DNA from: Sphingomonas yabuuchiae
Lineage (GTDB): Bacteria > Pseudomonadota > Alphaproteobacteria > Sphingomonadales > Sphingomonadaceae
Assembly: GCF_014199595.1 (NCBI RefSeq)
Contig: NZ_JACHNX010000003.1
Coordinates: 237,182 to 301,181 of the forward strand
DNA: 64,000 nucleotides
Direction: 5' to 3'
The position numbers and the translations under genes are program-made. The notes under the pieces were generated by a model. That model saw only the letters and a list, made by a program, of their open reading frames with translations. It did no database searches and had not been told where the DNA came from. Positions 35,962-53,839 of this stretch are shown here, one piece after another (position 1 is the first letter of the stretch; the number at the start of each line of letters is the position of its first letter).

Positions 35962-36104
35962 CGCCGCCGCCGGATCGCCCACCACATCACGCCCAGCACG
36001 ACGCCGACGAGCAGGACCACGCCGCCGACCATCCCGGCGACGCGCAGGATCGCCCAGAACAACGCCTCGACGAAACGGCCGACCGCGACCGACAGGCCGA
36101 TCAT
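35958..36104 (-). CDS. 48-residue membrane protein
   Basis: A short frame encoding MIGLSVAVGRFVEALFWAIL followed by a second hydrophobic run (MVGGVVLLVGVVLGVMWWAI) and a basic end (RRRR). Either one long or two short membrane helices are possible; the arginine tail suggests a cytoplasmic C-terminus. Its stop codon overlaps the stop of the convergent glycosyltransferase. No family recognised; supported by its composition and the fact that it fills an otherwise empty gap. Confidence 0.55.
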   Translation of the reverse strand: MIGLSVAVGRFVEALFWAILRVAGMVGGVVLLVGVVLGVMWWAIRRRR

Positions 36105-36191
36105 GAGGCGAGGCTATGGCGGGAAGACACGGGCAGACGATAGCGGCGAACGCCCTTGCGCGCCACGGGTCGCGGTCATAGGCCGCATGCC

Positions 36192-37115
36192 ATGACCATC
36201 GAGCCCATGACCGTCGAGATCGTACCCGATAGCGAGCATAAGGGACTGGTCGGGCGGCTGCCGCCCCGGCTGCGCGGGCTGGCGCTGCTGGCCCGGTTCG
36301 ACCGGCCGATCGGCTGGTGGCTGCTGTTCTGGCCCGGCGTCTGGGCGATCGCGTTGGCGGGCGGGCTGCCGGATCGCTGGCCGCTGATCTTGTGGTTCCT
36401 GCTCGGCTCGATCGCGATGCGCGGGGCGGGATGCGTGTTCAACGACATCGTCGACCGCGATCTGGATGCCCAGGTGGCGCGGACACGGGCGCGGCCGATC
36501 CCGTCGGGGCTGGTATCGGTGAAGCTGGCGGCGATCTGGCTGGTCGCGCTCTGCCTGATCGGGCTGGTCGTCCTCGTCCAGCTTCGCCCGCTCGCCGCGA
36601 TCGTCGCGGTGGCCAGCCTGGCGCCGGTCGCGGCCTATCCGTTCATGAAGCGGATCACCTGGTGGCCGCAGGCGTGGCTGGGCATGGTGTTCAGCTGGGC
36701 TGCGCTGGTCGGCTGGGCCGAGGTGGCGGGTTCGCTCTCGGCACCTTTGTGGCTGCTTTATGCGGGGTCGATCGCCTGGGTGATCGGCTATGACACCATC
36801 TATGCGCTGCAAGACCGCGAGGATGATGCGCTGATCGGGGTGCGCTCGTCCGCGCTGCGTATGGGCGCGCATGTGAAGCCGGGGGTCGGGGCGTTCTACC
36901 TTGCGGCGGTGCTGTGCTGGGCGGGGGCGATCTGGCTGGTGCGACCGGACGTGATTGCCCTTGCGGCACTGGTGCCGGTGGCGCTGCATCTCGGGTGGCA
37001 GGTGGCGACGTTGAAGCCAGACGATGGCACGGGGGCGCTTCACCGCTTCCGATCGAATCGCTTTGCCGGTTTGCTGATGGCACTGGCCTGTGCGGTGGTG
37101 GGGTCTTCTCTCTAA
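36192..37115 (+). CDS. ubiA: 4-hydroxybenzoate polyprenyltransferase
   Basis: 307-residue integral-membrane prenyltransferase of ubiquinone synthesis. The two aspartate-rich motifs are NDIVDRDLD (about residues 88-96) and DTIYALQDREDD (about 205-216); RPIPSG and eight or nine hydrophobic segments fit the family. The start at MTIEPMTV is chosen because the upstream frame extension lacks a ribosome site; an in-frame ATG five codons further on is an alternative. A MITE-like repeat begins 5 bases after the stop. Confidence 0.94.
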   Translation: MTIEPMTVEIVPDSEHKGLVGRLPPRLRGLALLARFDRPIGWWLLFWPGVWAIALAGGLPDRWPLILWFLLGSIAMRGAGCVFNDIVDRDLDAQVARTRARPIPSGLVSVKLAAIWLVALCLIGLVVLVQLRPLAAIVAVASLAPVAAYPFMKRITWWPQAWLGMVFSWAALVGWAEVAGSLSAPLWLLYAGSIAWVIGYDTIYALQDREDDALIGVRSSALRMGAHVKPGVGAFYLAAVLCWAGAIWLVRPDVIALAALVPVALHLGWQVATLKPDDGTGALHRFRSNRFAGLLMALACAVVGSSL

Positions 37116-37119
37116 AATC

Positions 37120-37368
37120 GATCGACATTCAGCCCCCCTCTTCCCTCTCCCCTGGACAGGGGAGAGGGTTAGCGGAGCTTGCCAGCGTGCTGGCTAGCGT
37201 AGCTTGGGTGAGGGGTCGAGCGAGCCAAAGGCTCGCGCGCTCGCGGATGCGAGCGCAGCACCCCTCACCCAGCTCCGACTAAGCCTTTGCTTTTGCAAAG
37301 ACCAAGTCTGCGCAACCCTCTCCCCTCTATGAGGGGCGAGGGAAGAAGGGCACGGCTGAATGTCGATC
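37120..37368. repeat. MITE-like element, family B, copy 2
   Basis: 249-bp element with perfect 15-bp terminal inverted repeats, GATCGACATTCAGCC (37120-37134) and GGCTGAATGTCGATC (37354-37368). It is nearly identical to the copy at 29056-29307 through most of its length. The 7-bp sequence CTCTAAA occurs just outside both ends (37110-37116 and 37371-37377), a possible target-site duplication that includes the ubiA stop codon. With it, the 346-bp gap between ubiA and mntH is explained except for ~90 bases that probably hold the mntH promoter. Confidence 0.88.
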
Positions 37369-37461
37369 CGCTCTAAATCCTTCCTGGGACGAGGATTGTT
37401 GTATCGCGCAACGCTTTGGCGGGTTGTCGGTTTTTGGAAACTCCGTCACATCTGAAGGTCG

Positions 37462-38772
37462 ATGACCGTAGCCACGCCCGCCACCCGCTCGCTTGCCGAA
37501 AGCCATCGTTCGATCGCCATACCGGAGGGCGCGTCCTTCCTGCGGCGGTTGTTCGCCTTTGCCGGACCCGGCTATCTGGTCGCGGTCGGCTATATGGATC
37601 CCGGCAACTGGGCGACCGACATCGCGGGCGGTTCGGCCTATGGCTATGCGCTGCTGTCGGTCATCCTGCTGTCCAACATCATGGCGATGATCCTGCAGGC
37701 GCTGTCGGCGCGGCTGGGGATCGCCGCCGGGCTGGACCTGGCACAGGCGTGCCGGGCGGCATACTCCAAGCCGGTTTCGCGCATCCTCTGGCTGCTCTGC
37801 GAGATCGCGATCATCGCCTGCGACCTGGCCGAGGTGCTGGGCACCGCCATCGCGCTGCAACTGCTGTTCGACCTGCCGCTGGTCTGGGGCGTGCTCATCA
37901 CCGGGTTCGACGTCTTCCTGATCCTGGCGCTCCAGCGTTACGGATTCAGGAAGGTCGAGGCGTTCATCATCGCGCTGCTCCTCATCATCGGCGGCTGCTT
38001 CCTCTATGAGCTGATCGCCTCGCGCCCCGATCCGGGCGCCGTCATGGCGGGCTTCATTCCGACGACGCGGATCGTGACCGACCCGGCGATGCTCTACATC
38101 GCGATCGGCATATTGGGCGCGACGGTGATGCCGCATAATCTCTACCTCCATTCCTCGGTGGTGCAGACCCGCGCCTTCGGCCTGACCACCGAAGGCAAGC
38201 GCGATGCGATCAAGATGGCAACGATCGACAGCACGGTGGCGCTGTTCTTCGCCTTCTTCATCAATGCCGCGATCCTGATCGTGGCGGCGGCCACCTTCCA
38301 TGTCGCAGGCCGCACCGATGTCGCCGAGATCGACCAGGCGTACCGGCTGCTCGCCCCGATGCTGGGCGCGGGCGCGGCGAGCGTGGTGTTCGGCGTGGCG
38401 CTGCTCGCCTCGGGCCAGAACTCGACCGTCACGGGGACACTCGCCGGGCAGATCGTGATGGAGGGCTTCCTCGACCTGCGGCTCGCGCCCTGGCTGCGGC
38501 GGCTGATCACGCGCGGGCTGGCGATCGTCCCCGCCGTGCTGGTCGTGGGGGCCAGTGGTCAGGCGGGCGCGACCAAGCTGCTGGTCCTCAGCCAGGTCAT
38601 CCTCAGCCTGCAACTGCCTTTCGCGGTGGTGCCGCTGGTCCGCTTCACCGCGAACAAGGGGATGATGGGGCCCTTTGCCAGTCCCGTATGGCTGCGCATC
38701 TTAGCGTGGATCATTGCGGCGATCATCATCGGCCTTAACCTGACCTTGTTGTGGGGTCTGGCAACGGGCTGA
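37462..38772 (+). CDS. mntH: Nramp-family divalent metal (Mn2+/Fe2+) transporter
   Basis: 436-residue proton-coupled importer of the inner membrane. The TM1 metal site DPGNWATD (near residue 46) and the TM6 motif [10 protein letters not shown] are intact. About eleven hydrophobic segments can be seen. Divalent metal uptake, probably manganese, is expected; control by the Fur/Mur-type regulator encoded at 10.8 kb is possible but no clear operator was seen upstream. glgP begins ~93 bases downstream. Confidence 0.93.
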   Translation: MTVATPATRSLAESHRSIAIPEGASFLRRLFAFAGPGYLVAVGYMDPGNWATDIAGGSAYGYALLSVILLSNIMAMILQALSARLGIAAGLDLAQACRAAYSKPVSRILWLLCEIAIIACDLAEVLGTAIALQLLFDLPLVWGVLITGFDVFLILALQRYGFRKVEAFIIALLLIIGGCFLYELIASRPDPGAVMAGFIPTTRIVTDPAMLYIAIGILGATVMPHNLYLHSSVVQTRAFGLTTEGKRDAIKMATIDSTVALFFAFFINAAILIVAAATFHVAGRTDVAEIDQAYRLLAPMLGAGAASVVFGVALLASGQNSTVTGTLAGQIVMEGFLDLRLAPWLRRLITRGLAIVPAVLVVGASGQAGATKLLVLSQVILSLQLPFAVVPLVRFTANKGMMGPFASPVWLRILAWIIAAIIIGLNLTLLWGLATG

Positions 38773-38779
38773 TCTCGTT

Positions 38780-38793
38780 TTCGCAGTTGCGAA
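38780..38793 (+). promoter_or_regulatory. Short palindrome before the glycogen operon
   Basis: TTCGCA-GT-TGCGAA has 6-bp perfect arms. It lies between the mntH stop and the glgP start, 72 bases before the preferred ATG. It might be an operator or only a chance palindrome. Confidence 0.25.
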
Positions 38794-38865
38794 GGAATGC
38801 CGCGTGACTTCACCCCTTACGCGACTAATCTGGGTGCAACTGGATCGACAGGGACGCCCGAATCA

Positions 38866-43448
<4,583 letters not shown>

Positions 43449-43527
43449 TCTGGATCGAGACTTTTACAAGAATACCAACGCCTCGCCTGCGCGTTGCGAC
43501 ATGAACACAAGGGACGGGAGACGGACG

Positions 43528-44790
43528 ATGGACCTGAGGCGCGGACAACCGCTGGCGCGCGATGCCATGGCCTATGTGCTGGCGGGCGGCCGTGGCAGTC
43601 GCCTGATGGAACTGACCGACACCCGTGCCAAGCCCGCCGTCTATTTCGGCGGCAAGGCCCGGATCATCGACTTCGCTTTGTCCAACGCGATCAACTCGGG
43701 CATCCGCCGCATCGGCGTGGCGACCCAGTACAAGGCGCACTCGCTGATCCGCCACCTCCAGCGCGGCTGGAACTTCCTGCGCGACGAACGCAACGAGAGC
43801 TTCGACATCCTGCCCGCCAGCCAGCGGATCAGCGAATTCCAATGGTATGAGGGCACGGCCGACGCGGTGTTCCAGAATATCGACATCATCGAAAGCTATG
43901 CGCCCGAATTCATGGTCATCCTGGCGGGCGATCATGTCTACAAGATGGACTATGAGCTGATGCTCCAGCAGCATTGCGACAGTGGTGCCGACGTCACCGT
44001 CGCCTGTCTGGAGGTCTCGCGCGAGGAAGCGAGCGCGTTCGGCGTGATGCATGTCGACGAGACCGACCGTATCGTCGATTTCGTCGAAAAGCCCGCGGAT
44101 CCGCCCTCCATTCCCGGCAATCCGGGCGTGTCGCTGGCGTCGCTGGGCATCTATGTCTTCCGCACCGCCTTCCTGTTCGAGCAGCTGCGTCGCGATGCCG
44201 AGACGCCGGGGTCGAGCCGCGACTTCGGCAAGGATATCATCCCCTATCTGGTCGAGCATGGCAAAGCCCAGGCGCACCGCTTCTCCGCCAGCTGCGTCCG
44301 CTCGGAGGACGAACCCGGCGCCTATTGGCGCGACGTCGGCACGGTGGACGCTTACTGGGAGGCCAGCCTGGACCTGACCGACGTGGTGCCGCAGCTCGAC
44401 CTGTACGACCGCAGCTGGCCGCTCTGGACCTATGCCGAGATCACCCCGCCCGCCAAGTTCGTCCATGATGTCGAGGGACGGCGCGGATCGGCGGTGGCCA
44501 GCCTGATCGCGGGCGACTGCATCGTGTCGGGATCGTCGATCAACCGCTCGCTGCTGTCGACCGGGGTTCGCACGCACAGCTATGCGTCGCTCAACGAGGC
44601 CGTCGTCCTGCCCTTCTGCCAGATCGGACGGGGCGCCCAGTTGCGGCGGGTGATCCTCGATCGTGGCGTCAGGATTCCCGACGGCCTGGTGGTCGGGGAA
44701 GACCCGGTGCTCGACGCGCATCGGTTCCGGCGCACCGACAAGGGCATCTGCCTGATCACCCAGCCGATGATCGACCGTCTGGCCAACTGA
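43528..44790 (+). CDS. glgC: Glucose-1-phosphate adenylyltransferase
   Basis: 420-residue ADP-glucose pyrophosphorylase, the committed step of glycogen synthesis. The nucleotide-binding motif [20 protein letters not shown] and [19 protein letters not shown] are conserved; [12 protein letters not shown] and FVEKP lie in the active site; the C-terminal left-handed beta-helix domain carries allosteric sites. I chose MDLRRGQ with GGGAG upstream; ATG 43501 would add nine residues. glgA follows after 8 bases. Confidence 0.94.
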   Translation: MDLRRGQPLARDAMAYVLAGGRGSRLMELTDTRAKPAVYFGGKARIIDFALSNAINSGIRRIGVATQYKAHSLIRHLQRGWNFLRDERNESFDILPASQRISEFQWYEGTADAVFQNIDIIESYAPEFMVILAGDHVYKMDYELMLQQHCDSGADVTVACLEVSREEASAFGVMHVDETDRIVDFVEKPADPPSIPGNPGVSLASLGIYVFRTAFLFEQLRRDAETPGSSRDFGKDIIPYLVEHGKAQAHRFSASCVRSEDEPGAYWRDVGTVDAYWEASLDLTDVVPQLDLYDRSWPLWTYAEITPPAKFVHDVEGRRGSAVASLIAGDCIVSGSSINRSLLSTGVRTHSYASLNEAVVLPFCQIGRGAQLRRVILDRGVRIPDGLVVGEDPVLDAHRFRRTDKGICLITQPMIDRLAN

Positions 44791-44798
44791 AAGTCCCC

Positions 44799-47875
<3,077 letters not shown>

Positions 47876-47887
47876 TCCTACATCATT

Positions 47888-48006
47888 CCTCCCCTGCAAG
47901 GGGAGGGGGATTGCGGCGAAGCCGTGGTGGAGGGGTGTCACCCTCTCGATAGCGCGACACCCCTCCGTCATCGCTAGCGCGATGCCACCTCCCCTTCCTG
48001 GGGAGG
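47888..48006. repeat. Palindromic intergenic repeat, family A (pgm/glgX gap)
   Basis: 119-bp copy, the same length as the copy inside the methylmalonyl-CoA mutase gene. End hairpins are CCTCCCCTGCAAGGGGAGG and CCTCCCCTTCCTGGGGAGG. The right half (ACACCCCTCCGTCATCGCT, then GATGCCACCTCCCCTT) is nearly identical to the mutase copy; the left half is the other half-unit type. It separates pgm from glgX and would form a large hairpin in the mRNA, possibly lowering glgX expression. Confidence 0.88.
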
Positions 48007-48024
48007 AATTGCAATGCTGTCGGC

Positions 48025-49824
48025 ATGACGAATCAGCTCGCCTTACCCCTTGGTGCCACCCCCGTCCCCGGCGGCACCCGCTTCGCCGTGCGCTCGACCG
48101 CCGAGCGGGTGGAGCTATGTCTGTTCGACGGCGCAGACGAACGCCGTCTCGCCATGACCCGCGACGGCGATGTGTGGACCACTACGGCCCCGGGCACGAA
48201 CCATCTCTATGGCTACCGCGCGCACGGGGAATACGACCCGGGCCGCAACCTGTGGTTCGACCCGGCCAAGCTGCTGGTCGATCCTTACGCGCTAGAACTC
48301 GACCGCCCCTTCATCCAGTCGCCGCGTCTGGCGGCCTATGGCGAAGACACCGCCGACATCGTCCCCCGCGCCCGCGTCGTCACGCCACTGACCGACACCC
48401 CCGCTCCGCCGCTGTTCCGGCCGGGCGGGCTGATCTATGAACTCAATGTGCGCGGTTTCACCATGCGCCATCCCGCCATCCCGCCCGAACAGCGCGGCAC
48501 CTTGGCGGCGCTCGCCCATCCCGCCGTGCTGGACCATCTGCGCAAGCTGGGCGTCGCGGCGGTGGAGCTCATGCCGATCACCGCTGCGATAGACGAGCGC
48601 CATCTGCCGCCGCTCGGCCTGCGCAATGCCTGGGGTTACAATCCGGTGGTGCCGATGGCGCTGTGCCCGGAACGGGTGCCGGGCGGCGTCGCCGAACTGG
48701 CCTCGACCGTCGCGGTGCTGCGGCAGGCCGGGATCGGCGTCATCCTCGACCTCGTGTTCAACCATATGGGCGAGAGCGACATCCATGGCGGCACCCTGTC
48801 CTTTCGCGGGCTGGACCCGGATGCCTATGCGCGGACGACGGACGGCACGCTCATCAACGACGCAGGCACCGGCAACACGCTCGACGCCAGCCGCCCCGGC
48901 GTCCGCGCGATGATCCTCGACAGCCTGCGCCATTTCGCGCGGGCGGGCGTGGACGGCTTCCGCTTCGACTTGGCGCCGGTGCTGGCGCGCGGACCGGGCT
49001 TCGACGCCCGCGCGCCCATCTTCGCCGAGATCGCCGCCGATCCGATCCTGTCGACCCGCATCATGATCGCCGAACCCTGGGATATCGGCCCCGGCGGCTA
49101 CCAGCTCGGCAACTTTCCCGAGCATTGGCTGGAGTGGAACGACAAATATCGCGATCAGGTCCGCCGCTTCTGGCGCGGCGACGGGCGGGCGGGCGATCTG
49201 GCGACACGGATCGCAGGCTCGGCGGATATATTCAGCAGCACGGCCAGCCGCTCGGTCAATTTCGTCGCGGCGCATGACGGCTTCACCCTCGCCGATCTGG
49301 CCGCCTATGCCCAGCGCCACAACCACGCCAATGGCGAGGACAATCGCGACGGGCATGGCGACGAGGTGTCGTGGAACCATGGGCAGGAAGGGGCGATAGA
49401 CGATCCCGCCATTCGCGCCGCCCGCACCCGCTCGGTACGCGCAATGCTCGCCACATTGTTCCTGTCGCGCGGCACCCCGATGTTGACCGCAGGCGACGAG
49501 TTCGGCCGCAGCCAGAACGGCAACAACAACGGCTATGCCCAGGATAACGAGACGACCTGGCTCGACTGGGAGGCTCGCGACGCGGCGCTGGAGGATTTCG
49601 TCGCACAGCTCAGCGCTTTTCGCCGGGACATGCCTCTGGATTGGACCGACTGGCTGGCCAAGGCAGAGTGGCGCAATCTATCCGGTGGTCCGATGACGCC
49701 GGAGGATTGGGACAGCGGAAACGGCTTTGCGCTTCACCTGCCAATCGGCGACGAAAAGCTGATCCTGCGCTTCGATCACAGGCACGGCGTCTCCGCCATC
49801 AGGGGGCGATTGCTGGAAAGCTAA
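48025..49824 (+). CDS. glgX: Glycogen debranching enzyme GlgX
   Basis: 599-residue GH13 isoamylase-type enzyme that removes alpha-1,6 branches left after GlgP action. It has an N-terminal CBM48 region (TRFAVRSTAERVELCLFDG), then LIYELNVRGFT, DLVFNHMGES, nucleophile DGFRFDLAPVL, acid/base MIAEPWDIGPGGY, and AAHDGFTLADL. It is shorter than E. coli GlgX (657 residues), mainly in the C-terminal beta domain, but all catalytic motifs are there. Its position last in the operon fits a breakdown role with glgP. Confidence 0.92.
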   Translation: MTNQLALPLGATPVPGGTRFAVRSTAERVELCLFDGADERRLAMTRDGDVWTTTAPGTNHLYGYRAHGEYDPGRNLWFDPAKLLVDPYALELDRPFIQSPRLAAYGEDTADIVPRARVVTPLTDTPAPPLFRPGGLIYELNVRGFTMRHPAIPPEQRGTLAALAHPAVLDHLRKLGVAAVELMPITAAIDERHLPPLGLRNAWGYNPVVPMALCPERVPGGVAELASTVAVLRQAGIGVILDLVFNHMGESDIHGGTLSFRGLDPDAYARTTDGTLINDAGTGNTLDASRPGVRAMILDSLRHFARAGVDGFRFDLAPVLARGPGFDARAPIFAEIAADPILSTRIMIAEPWDIGPGGYQLGNFPEHWLEWNDKYRDQVRRFWRGDGRAGDLATRIAGSADIFSSTASRSVNFVAAHDGFTLADLAAYAQRHNHANGEDNRDGHGDEVSWNHGQEGAIDDPAIRAARTRSVRAMLATLFLSRGTPMLTAGDEFGRSQNGNNNGYAQDNETTWLDWEARDAALEDFVAQLSAFRRDMPLDWTDWLAKAEWRNLSGGPMTPEDWDSGNGFALHLPIGDEKLILRFDHRHGVSAIRGRLLES

Positions 49825-49846
49825 GACGCGACGGTATCGCATTGCT

Positions 49847-49868
49847 CCCCTCCCCTGAAGGGGAGGGG
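49847..49868. terminator. Palindromic hairpin between converging glgX and cyoD
   Basis: CCCCTCCCC-TGAA-GGGGAGGGG, a perfect 9-bp stem. It resembles a single end-hairpin of the family-A repeat and could serve as a bidirectional terminator for the two converging operons; no long T-run follows. Confidence 0.55.
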
Positions 49869-49880
49869 CTTAACCCTTGC

Positions 49881-50264
49881 TCACGGCGTCGCCATCGGTC
49901 CCATCAGATTGTGGTTCAGATGCCCCATGATCCAGATCGAGCCCAGCAGCACCAGCGCCACGATCAGGATGCCGAACAGCAGCGCCAGCACATTGTTGCT
50001 GTTGTCCGGCCCGGTCGTGATGTGGAGGAAGAACACCAGATGCACCCCCATCTGCCCGATCGCCAGCGCGACCAGCGCGGCGGGGACGGCGGGGCCCCAG
50101 ACGATATCGAACTGCACCAGCGCAAAGGACGCCGCCGTCAGGATCGCGGCGGCGACCAGCCCGATCGCATAGCTGCGGATGCCGCCGACGACCGAGTCCT
50201 TCTCGCTCTCCACGCCCGGCGCGGTTTCGTCGCGGGCCATTTCCTCATCGGGCCGCTCGCTCAT
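49881..50264 (-). CDS. cyoD: Cytochrome o ubiquinol oxidase subunit IV
   Basis: 127-residue small subunit of the cytochrome bo-type quinol oxidase. Three hydrophobic segments (SYAIGLVAAAILTAASFALV, ALVALAIGQMGVHLVFFLHI, LFGILIVALVLLGSIWIMGH) and the family signature around FFLHI are present. A charged N-terminus (ERPDEEMARDE) precedes. The ATG overlaps the cyoC stop; longer frames upstream lie inside cyoC and are rejected. Last gene of the operon; no cyoE (heme O synthase) follows. Confidence 0.92.
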   Translation of the reverse strand: MSERPDEEMARDETAPGVESEKDSVVGGIRSYAIGLVAAAILTAASFALVQFDIVWGPAVPAALVALAIGQMGVHLVFFLHITTGPDNSNNVLALLFGILIVALVLLGSIWIMGHLNHNLMGPMATP

Positions 50265-50896
50265 CCGCGCACTCCCATCAGGTAAACCATGGTGAACAGC
50301 GCCACCCAGATGATGTCGAGCGCGTGCCAGAACAGGCTGAAGCACAGGATGCGGCGCAGGATATCCTCGCGAAACCCCTTGGCCCAGGCCTGCGCCATCA
50401 TCGTCGTCAGCCAGAGCATCCCCAGCAGGACGTGCAGCCCATGGCACCCCACCAGCGCGAAAAAGGCCGACAGGAACGCACTGCGCCCCGGCCCCGCCCC
50501 CTCGCCGATCAGATGGAGGAACTCATAGGTCTCCAGCGCCAGAAAACCCGCACCGAGTAGTCCGGTCGCCGCCATTGCGATCTGGAACCAGCGCATGTCG
50601 CGCGCCAGCGTGGCAATCCCCGCCAGCCCGCAGGCGAAGCTGGACAGGAGCAGCAGCACCGTCTCCGTCTCGACCAGCTTCAGCTCGAACAGGTCCTTGC
50701 CCGAAGGACCGCCCGCCGTCGCATCCTTCAGCACCGCATATCCGGCGAAGAAACAGGCGAACAGGATGAAGTCCGATAGCAGGAAGATCCAGAAGCCATA
50801 GGACACCACGACCCGCTTGGGCGCGGGACCGTCCGGGTTCGGCTCGGCCGAACGACCTAGCTTGTTGGGATCATGCGTCCGCGCCGCCCCGCTCAT
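50261..50896 (-). CDS. cyoC: Cytochrome o ubiquinol oxidase subunit III
   Basis: 211-residue heme-copper oxidase subunit III with five hydrophobic segments. Landmarks are [69 protein letters not shown] and [19 protein letters not shown]. It overlaps cyoB and cyoD by 4 bases on each side. Confidence 0.94.
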   Translation of the reverse strand: MSGAARTHDPNKLGRSAEPNPDGPAPKRVVVSYGFWIFLLSDFILFACFFAGYAVLKDATAGGPSGKDLFELKLVETETVLLLLSSFACGLAGIATLARDMRWFQIAMAATGLLGAGFLALETYEFLHLIGEGAGPGRSAFLSAFFALVGCHGLHVLLGMLWLTTMMAQAWAKGFREDILRRILCFSLFWHALDIIWVALFTMVYLMGVRG

Positions 50897-52905
50897 GACA
50901 GCGCCTCTTCGGGCAGGTCGAGCAGCGTCGCCTTGCTGCGGCGACGGGCCTGGTCCAGCCGTTCGACCTCCTCGACCGGGATTTCATACTCGGCCTTGTC
51001 CCGCCATGCGAAGACGATGAATGTCCCCCAGGCGCCGAAGAAGCCCAGCACGACCAGCCACCAGATATGCCAGATCAGCGCAAAGCCCATGGCCGTGGCA
51101 AAGAAGGCCGCGACGATCCCGGTCGGCGAATTGCGCGGCATCTCGATCGGTTCGTAATCGGGGCGATCGGACAAGGCGCGGTTCTCGCGCGCCTTCGCCT
51201 TGATGCCCCAATAGGCTTCCTCGCCCTTCACATCCGGCAGCACCGCGAAGTTGAAGGCGGGCGGCGGAGAGGTGGTGATCCATTCCAGCGTTCGCCCGTC
51301 CCAGGGGTCGCCGCTCTCGTCGATCCGGTCGGCCCGCGTCTTGATCGAGACGTAGAGCATCATGACCTGGCACGCGATGCCGGCGGCGATCAGCAGCGCG
51401 CCGACGCCCGCGACCAGCAGCCAGGGATGCCAGCCCGGCACGTCATAATGCTGCATCCGCCGCGTCATGCCCATCAGGCCGAGGACATAGAGCGGCATGA
51501 AGGCGACGTAGAAGCCACTGATCCACAGCCAGAAGGCGCGCTTGCCCCAGGTCTCGTCCAGCGTGAAGCCGAACATCTTGGGAAACCAGAAGGTGAACCC
51601 CGCAAAGGCCCCGAACAGCACGCCGCCGATGATGACGTTATGGAAATGCGCGACCAGGAACAGCGAGTTGTGCAGCACGAAATCGGCCGGGGGCACCGCC
51701 AGCATCACGCCGGTCATGCCGCCGATCACGAAGGTCACGATGAACCCGATCGACCACAGCATCATCGACGTATAGCGGATGCGCCCGCCATACATGGTGA
51801 ACAGCCAGTTGAAGACCTTCACCCCGGTCGGCACGGCGATGATCATCGTCGTGATGCCGAAGAAACCGTTCACATCGGCCCCCGCCCCCATGGTGAAGAA
51901 ATGGTGCAGCCAGACCATGAAGGACAGGATGCAGATCACCATGGTCGCGATGACCATCGAGCGGTATCCGAACAGCGGCTTGGACGAGAAGGTCGAGATG
52001 ATCTCGGAAAACACGCCGAAGGCGGGCAGGATGAGGATGTAGACTTCCGGGTGGCCCCAGGCCCAGATGAGGTTGACGAACATCATCTGGTTGCCGCCCG
52101 CTTCGGGCGTGAAGAAGTGGAAGCCGAGATAGCGGTCGAGGATCAGCATGCCGAGCACGGCGGTCAGCACCGGAAAGGCCGCGACGATCAGCAGGTTGGA
52201 AGCCAGCGAGGTCCAGGTGAACATCGGCATCCGGCTGTAACCCATGCCGGGCGCACGCATCTTCAATATGGTGGTGACCAGGTTCACGCCCGACAGCAGC
52301 GTCCCCATCCCCGATATCTGGAGCGCCCAGAGATAATAATCGACGCCGACGCCGGGCGAGAAGCGCAACTCCGACAGCGGCGGATAGACCAGCCAGCCGG
52401 TCTTGGCGAACTCGCCGATGACCAGGCTCATATTGATGAGCAGCGCGCCGCTGGCGGTCAGCCAGAAGCTGACTGAGTTGAGCGTCGGAAACGCCACGTC
52501 GCGCACGCCGAGTTGCAACGGCACGACGAAGTTCATCAGCCCGATCATGAACGGCATCGCCACGAAGAAGATCATGATCGTGCCATGCGCCGAGAAGATC
52601 TGGTCGTAATGGTCGGGCGGCAGATAGCCTTCATTGCCATAGGCGATCGCCTGTTGCGACCGCATCAGCAGCGCATCCGAAAAGCCGCGCAGCAGCATGA
52701 CGCCCGCGAGCAGACAATACATGACGCCGATCCGCTTATGGTCGACGCTCGTGATCCATTCGCTCCAGATATAGGGCAGATGCCCGCGCCGCCACACCCA
52801 GATGAAGACGCCCAGCAGGACCAGACCGATGACGCCCGCCGACACCAGGGGCAGCGGTTCGTGGAACGGGATCGAGTCCCAGCCGAGCTTGCCCGTGAAA
52901 CTCAT
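50893..52905 (-). CDS. cyoB: Cytochrome o ubiquinol oxidase subunit I
   Basis: 670-residue catalytic subunit carrying heme b, heme o and CuB. Visible landmarks are [19 protein letters not shown] (heme b histidine), [17 protein letters not shown] (CuB histidine and cross-linked Tyr region), [12 protein letters not shown] (CuB histidines) and [13 protein letters not shown] (heme o/b histidines). It reduces oxygen to water and pumps protons. The length and the 15-helix pattern match CyoB. Coupled to cyoA and cyoC by overlapping start/stop codons. Confidence 0.96.
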   Translation of the reverse strand: MSFTGKLGWDSIPFHEPLPLVSAGVIGLVLLGVFIWVWRRGHLPYIWSEWITSVDHKRIGVMYCLLAGVMLLRGFSDALLMRSQQAIAYGNEGYLPPDHYDQIFSAHGTIMIFFVAMPFMIGLMNFVVPLQLGVRDVAFPTLNSVSFWLTASGALLINMSLVIGEFAKTGWLVYPPLSELRFSPGVGVDYYLWALQISGMGTLLSGVNLVTTILKMRAPGMGYSRMPMFTWTSLASNLLIVAAFPVLTAVLGMLILDRYLGFHFFTPEAGGNQMMFVNLIWAWGHPEVYILILPAFGVFSEIISTFSSKPLFGYRSMVIATMVICILSFMVWLHHFFTMGAGADVNGFFGITTMIIAVPTGVKVFNWLFTMYGGRIRYTSMMLWSIGFIVTFVIGGMTGVMLAVPPADFVLHNSLFLVAHFHNVIIGGVLFGAFAGFTFWFPKMFGFTLDETWGKRAFWLWISGFYVAFMPLYVLGLMGMTRRMQHYDVPGWHPWLLVAGVGALLIAAGIACQVMMLYVSIKTRADRIDESGDPWDGRTLEWITTSPPPAFNFAVLPDVKGEEAYWGIKAKARENRALSDRPDYEPIEMPRNSPTGIVAAFFATAMGFALIWHIWWLVVLGFFGAWGTFIVFAWRDKAEYEIPVEEVERLDQARRRSKATLLDLPEEALS

Positions 52906-53789
52906 TGCTCGCGCCCGTCCTTGGCCTTCTCACCCTCGGGTGCGCCGTTCTTCATGACGATCTGGTCGTAGAGGCCGGACTGGAGCCTGGGATAGCTGGC
53001 GGGGCGGACATTGCGGCTGGGATGCGCCATCGCGACGAACTCGTTCCAGTCGAGCGTCTTGCCCTGTCCTCCCTGCGCGGTCGCGACGAAGCGATCGAAG
53101 CTCGCTTGCGGCACCGCATCGACGAAGAAGTCCATATCGGCAAAGCCCTCCCCGCTATAATGCGCCGACAGCCCGCGATAGCGCCCAGCCTTGTCCGCGC
53201 GCAGGTGGAGCGTCGAGTCCATGCCCGACATGGCGTAGATCTGGCTGCCCAGCTGCGGCACAAAGAAGCTGTTCATCACGCCTGCCGAGGTGATGCGGAA
53301 CTTGACCGGCGTGCCGACCGGCACGACCAGCCGGTTGATCGTCGCAATCCCCTGTTCGGGATAGAGGAACAGCCATTTCCAGTCGGTCGCGACGACCTCG
53401 ACGGTCATCGTCCTGGCCTTGGACGCGATGGGCTTGGGCGGATCGAGGTCATGACTGCCGATCCAGGCGATGCCGCCCAAAAACATGATGGCGAGCGCGG
53501 GGATCGACCAGACCAGCAGCTCCAGTCGCCCCGAATAAGCCCATTCGGGCAGATGCTTGGCGCGGGTGTTACCTGCGCGGAACCACCAGCCGAAGGCGAA
53601 GGCCAGGATGATGACCGGCACCACGATGGCCAGCATCACCGCCAGCGAATTGAAGAAGATGCTGCGCTCGCCCGCCGCGATCGGCCCGGCGGGGTCCAGG
53701 ATGCCCGGCTCGCAGGCGGAAAGGACGACGCACGACCCAAGGCACGCAAAACGCGCGGCAATTTTGGCGAGGCGCGGATCGCGGATCAT
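52902..53789 (-). CDS. cyoA: Cytochrome o ubiquinol oxidase subunit II (lipoprotein)
   Basis: 295-residue periplasm-facing subunit. The N-terminal lipobox (VVLSAC, near residues 21-26) suggests lipidation, a step that uses Lnt, encoded elsewhere in this window. Two membrane segments ([37 protein letters not shown]) are followed by a cupredoxin domain with [20 protein letters not shown] and [23 protein letters not shown]. The CuA cysteine ligands of cytochrome c oxidases are absent, so it is a quinol oxidase subunit. First gene of cyoABCD. Confidence 0.94.
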   Translation of the reverse strand: MIRDPRLAKIAARFACLGSCVVLSACEPGILDPAGPIAAGERSIFFNSLAVMLAIVVPVIILAFAFGWWFRAGNTRAKHLPEWAYSGRLELLVWSIPALAIMFLGGIAWIGSHDLDPPKPIASKARTMTVEVVATDWKWLFLYPEQGIATINRLVVPVGTPVKFRITSAGVMNSFFVPQLGSQIYAMSGMDSTLHLRADKAGRYRGLSAHYSGEGFADMDFFVDAVPQASFDRFVATAQGGQGKTLDWNEFVAMAHPSRNVRPASYPRLQSGLYDQIVMKNGAPEGEKAKDGREQ

Positions 53790-53839
53790 TCAGCGGGTGA
53801 ACGGCGGCCTCCTGCTTTCGTTCCGCCCCCGCAAAGGGA

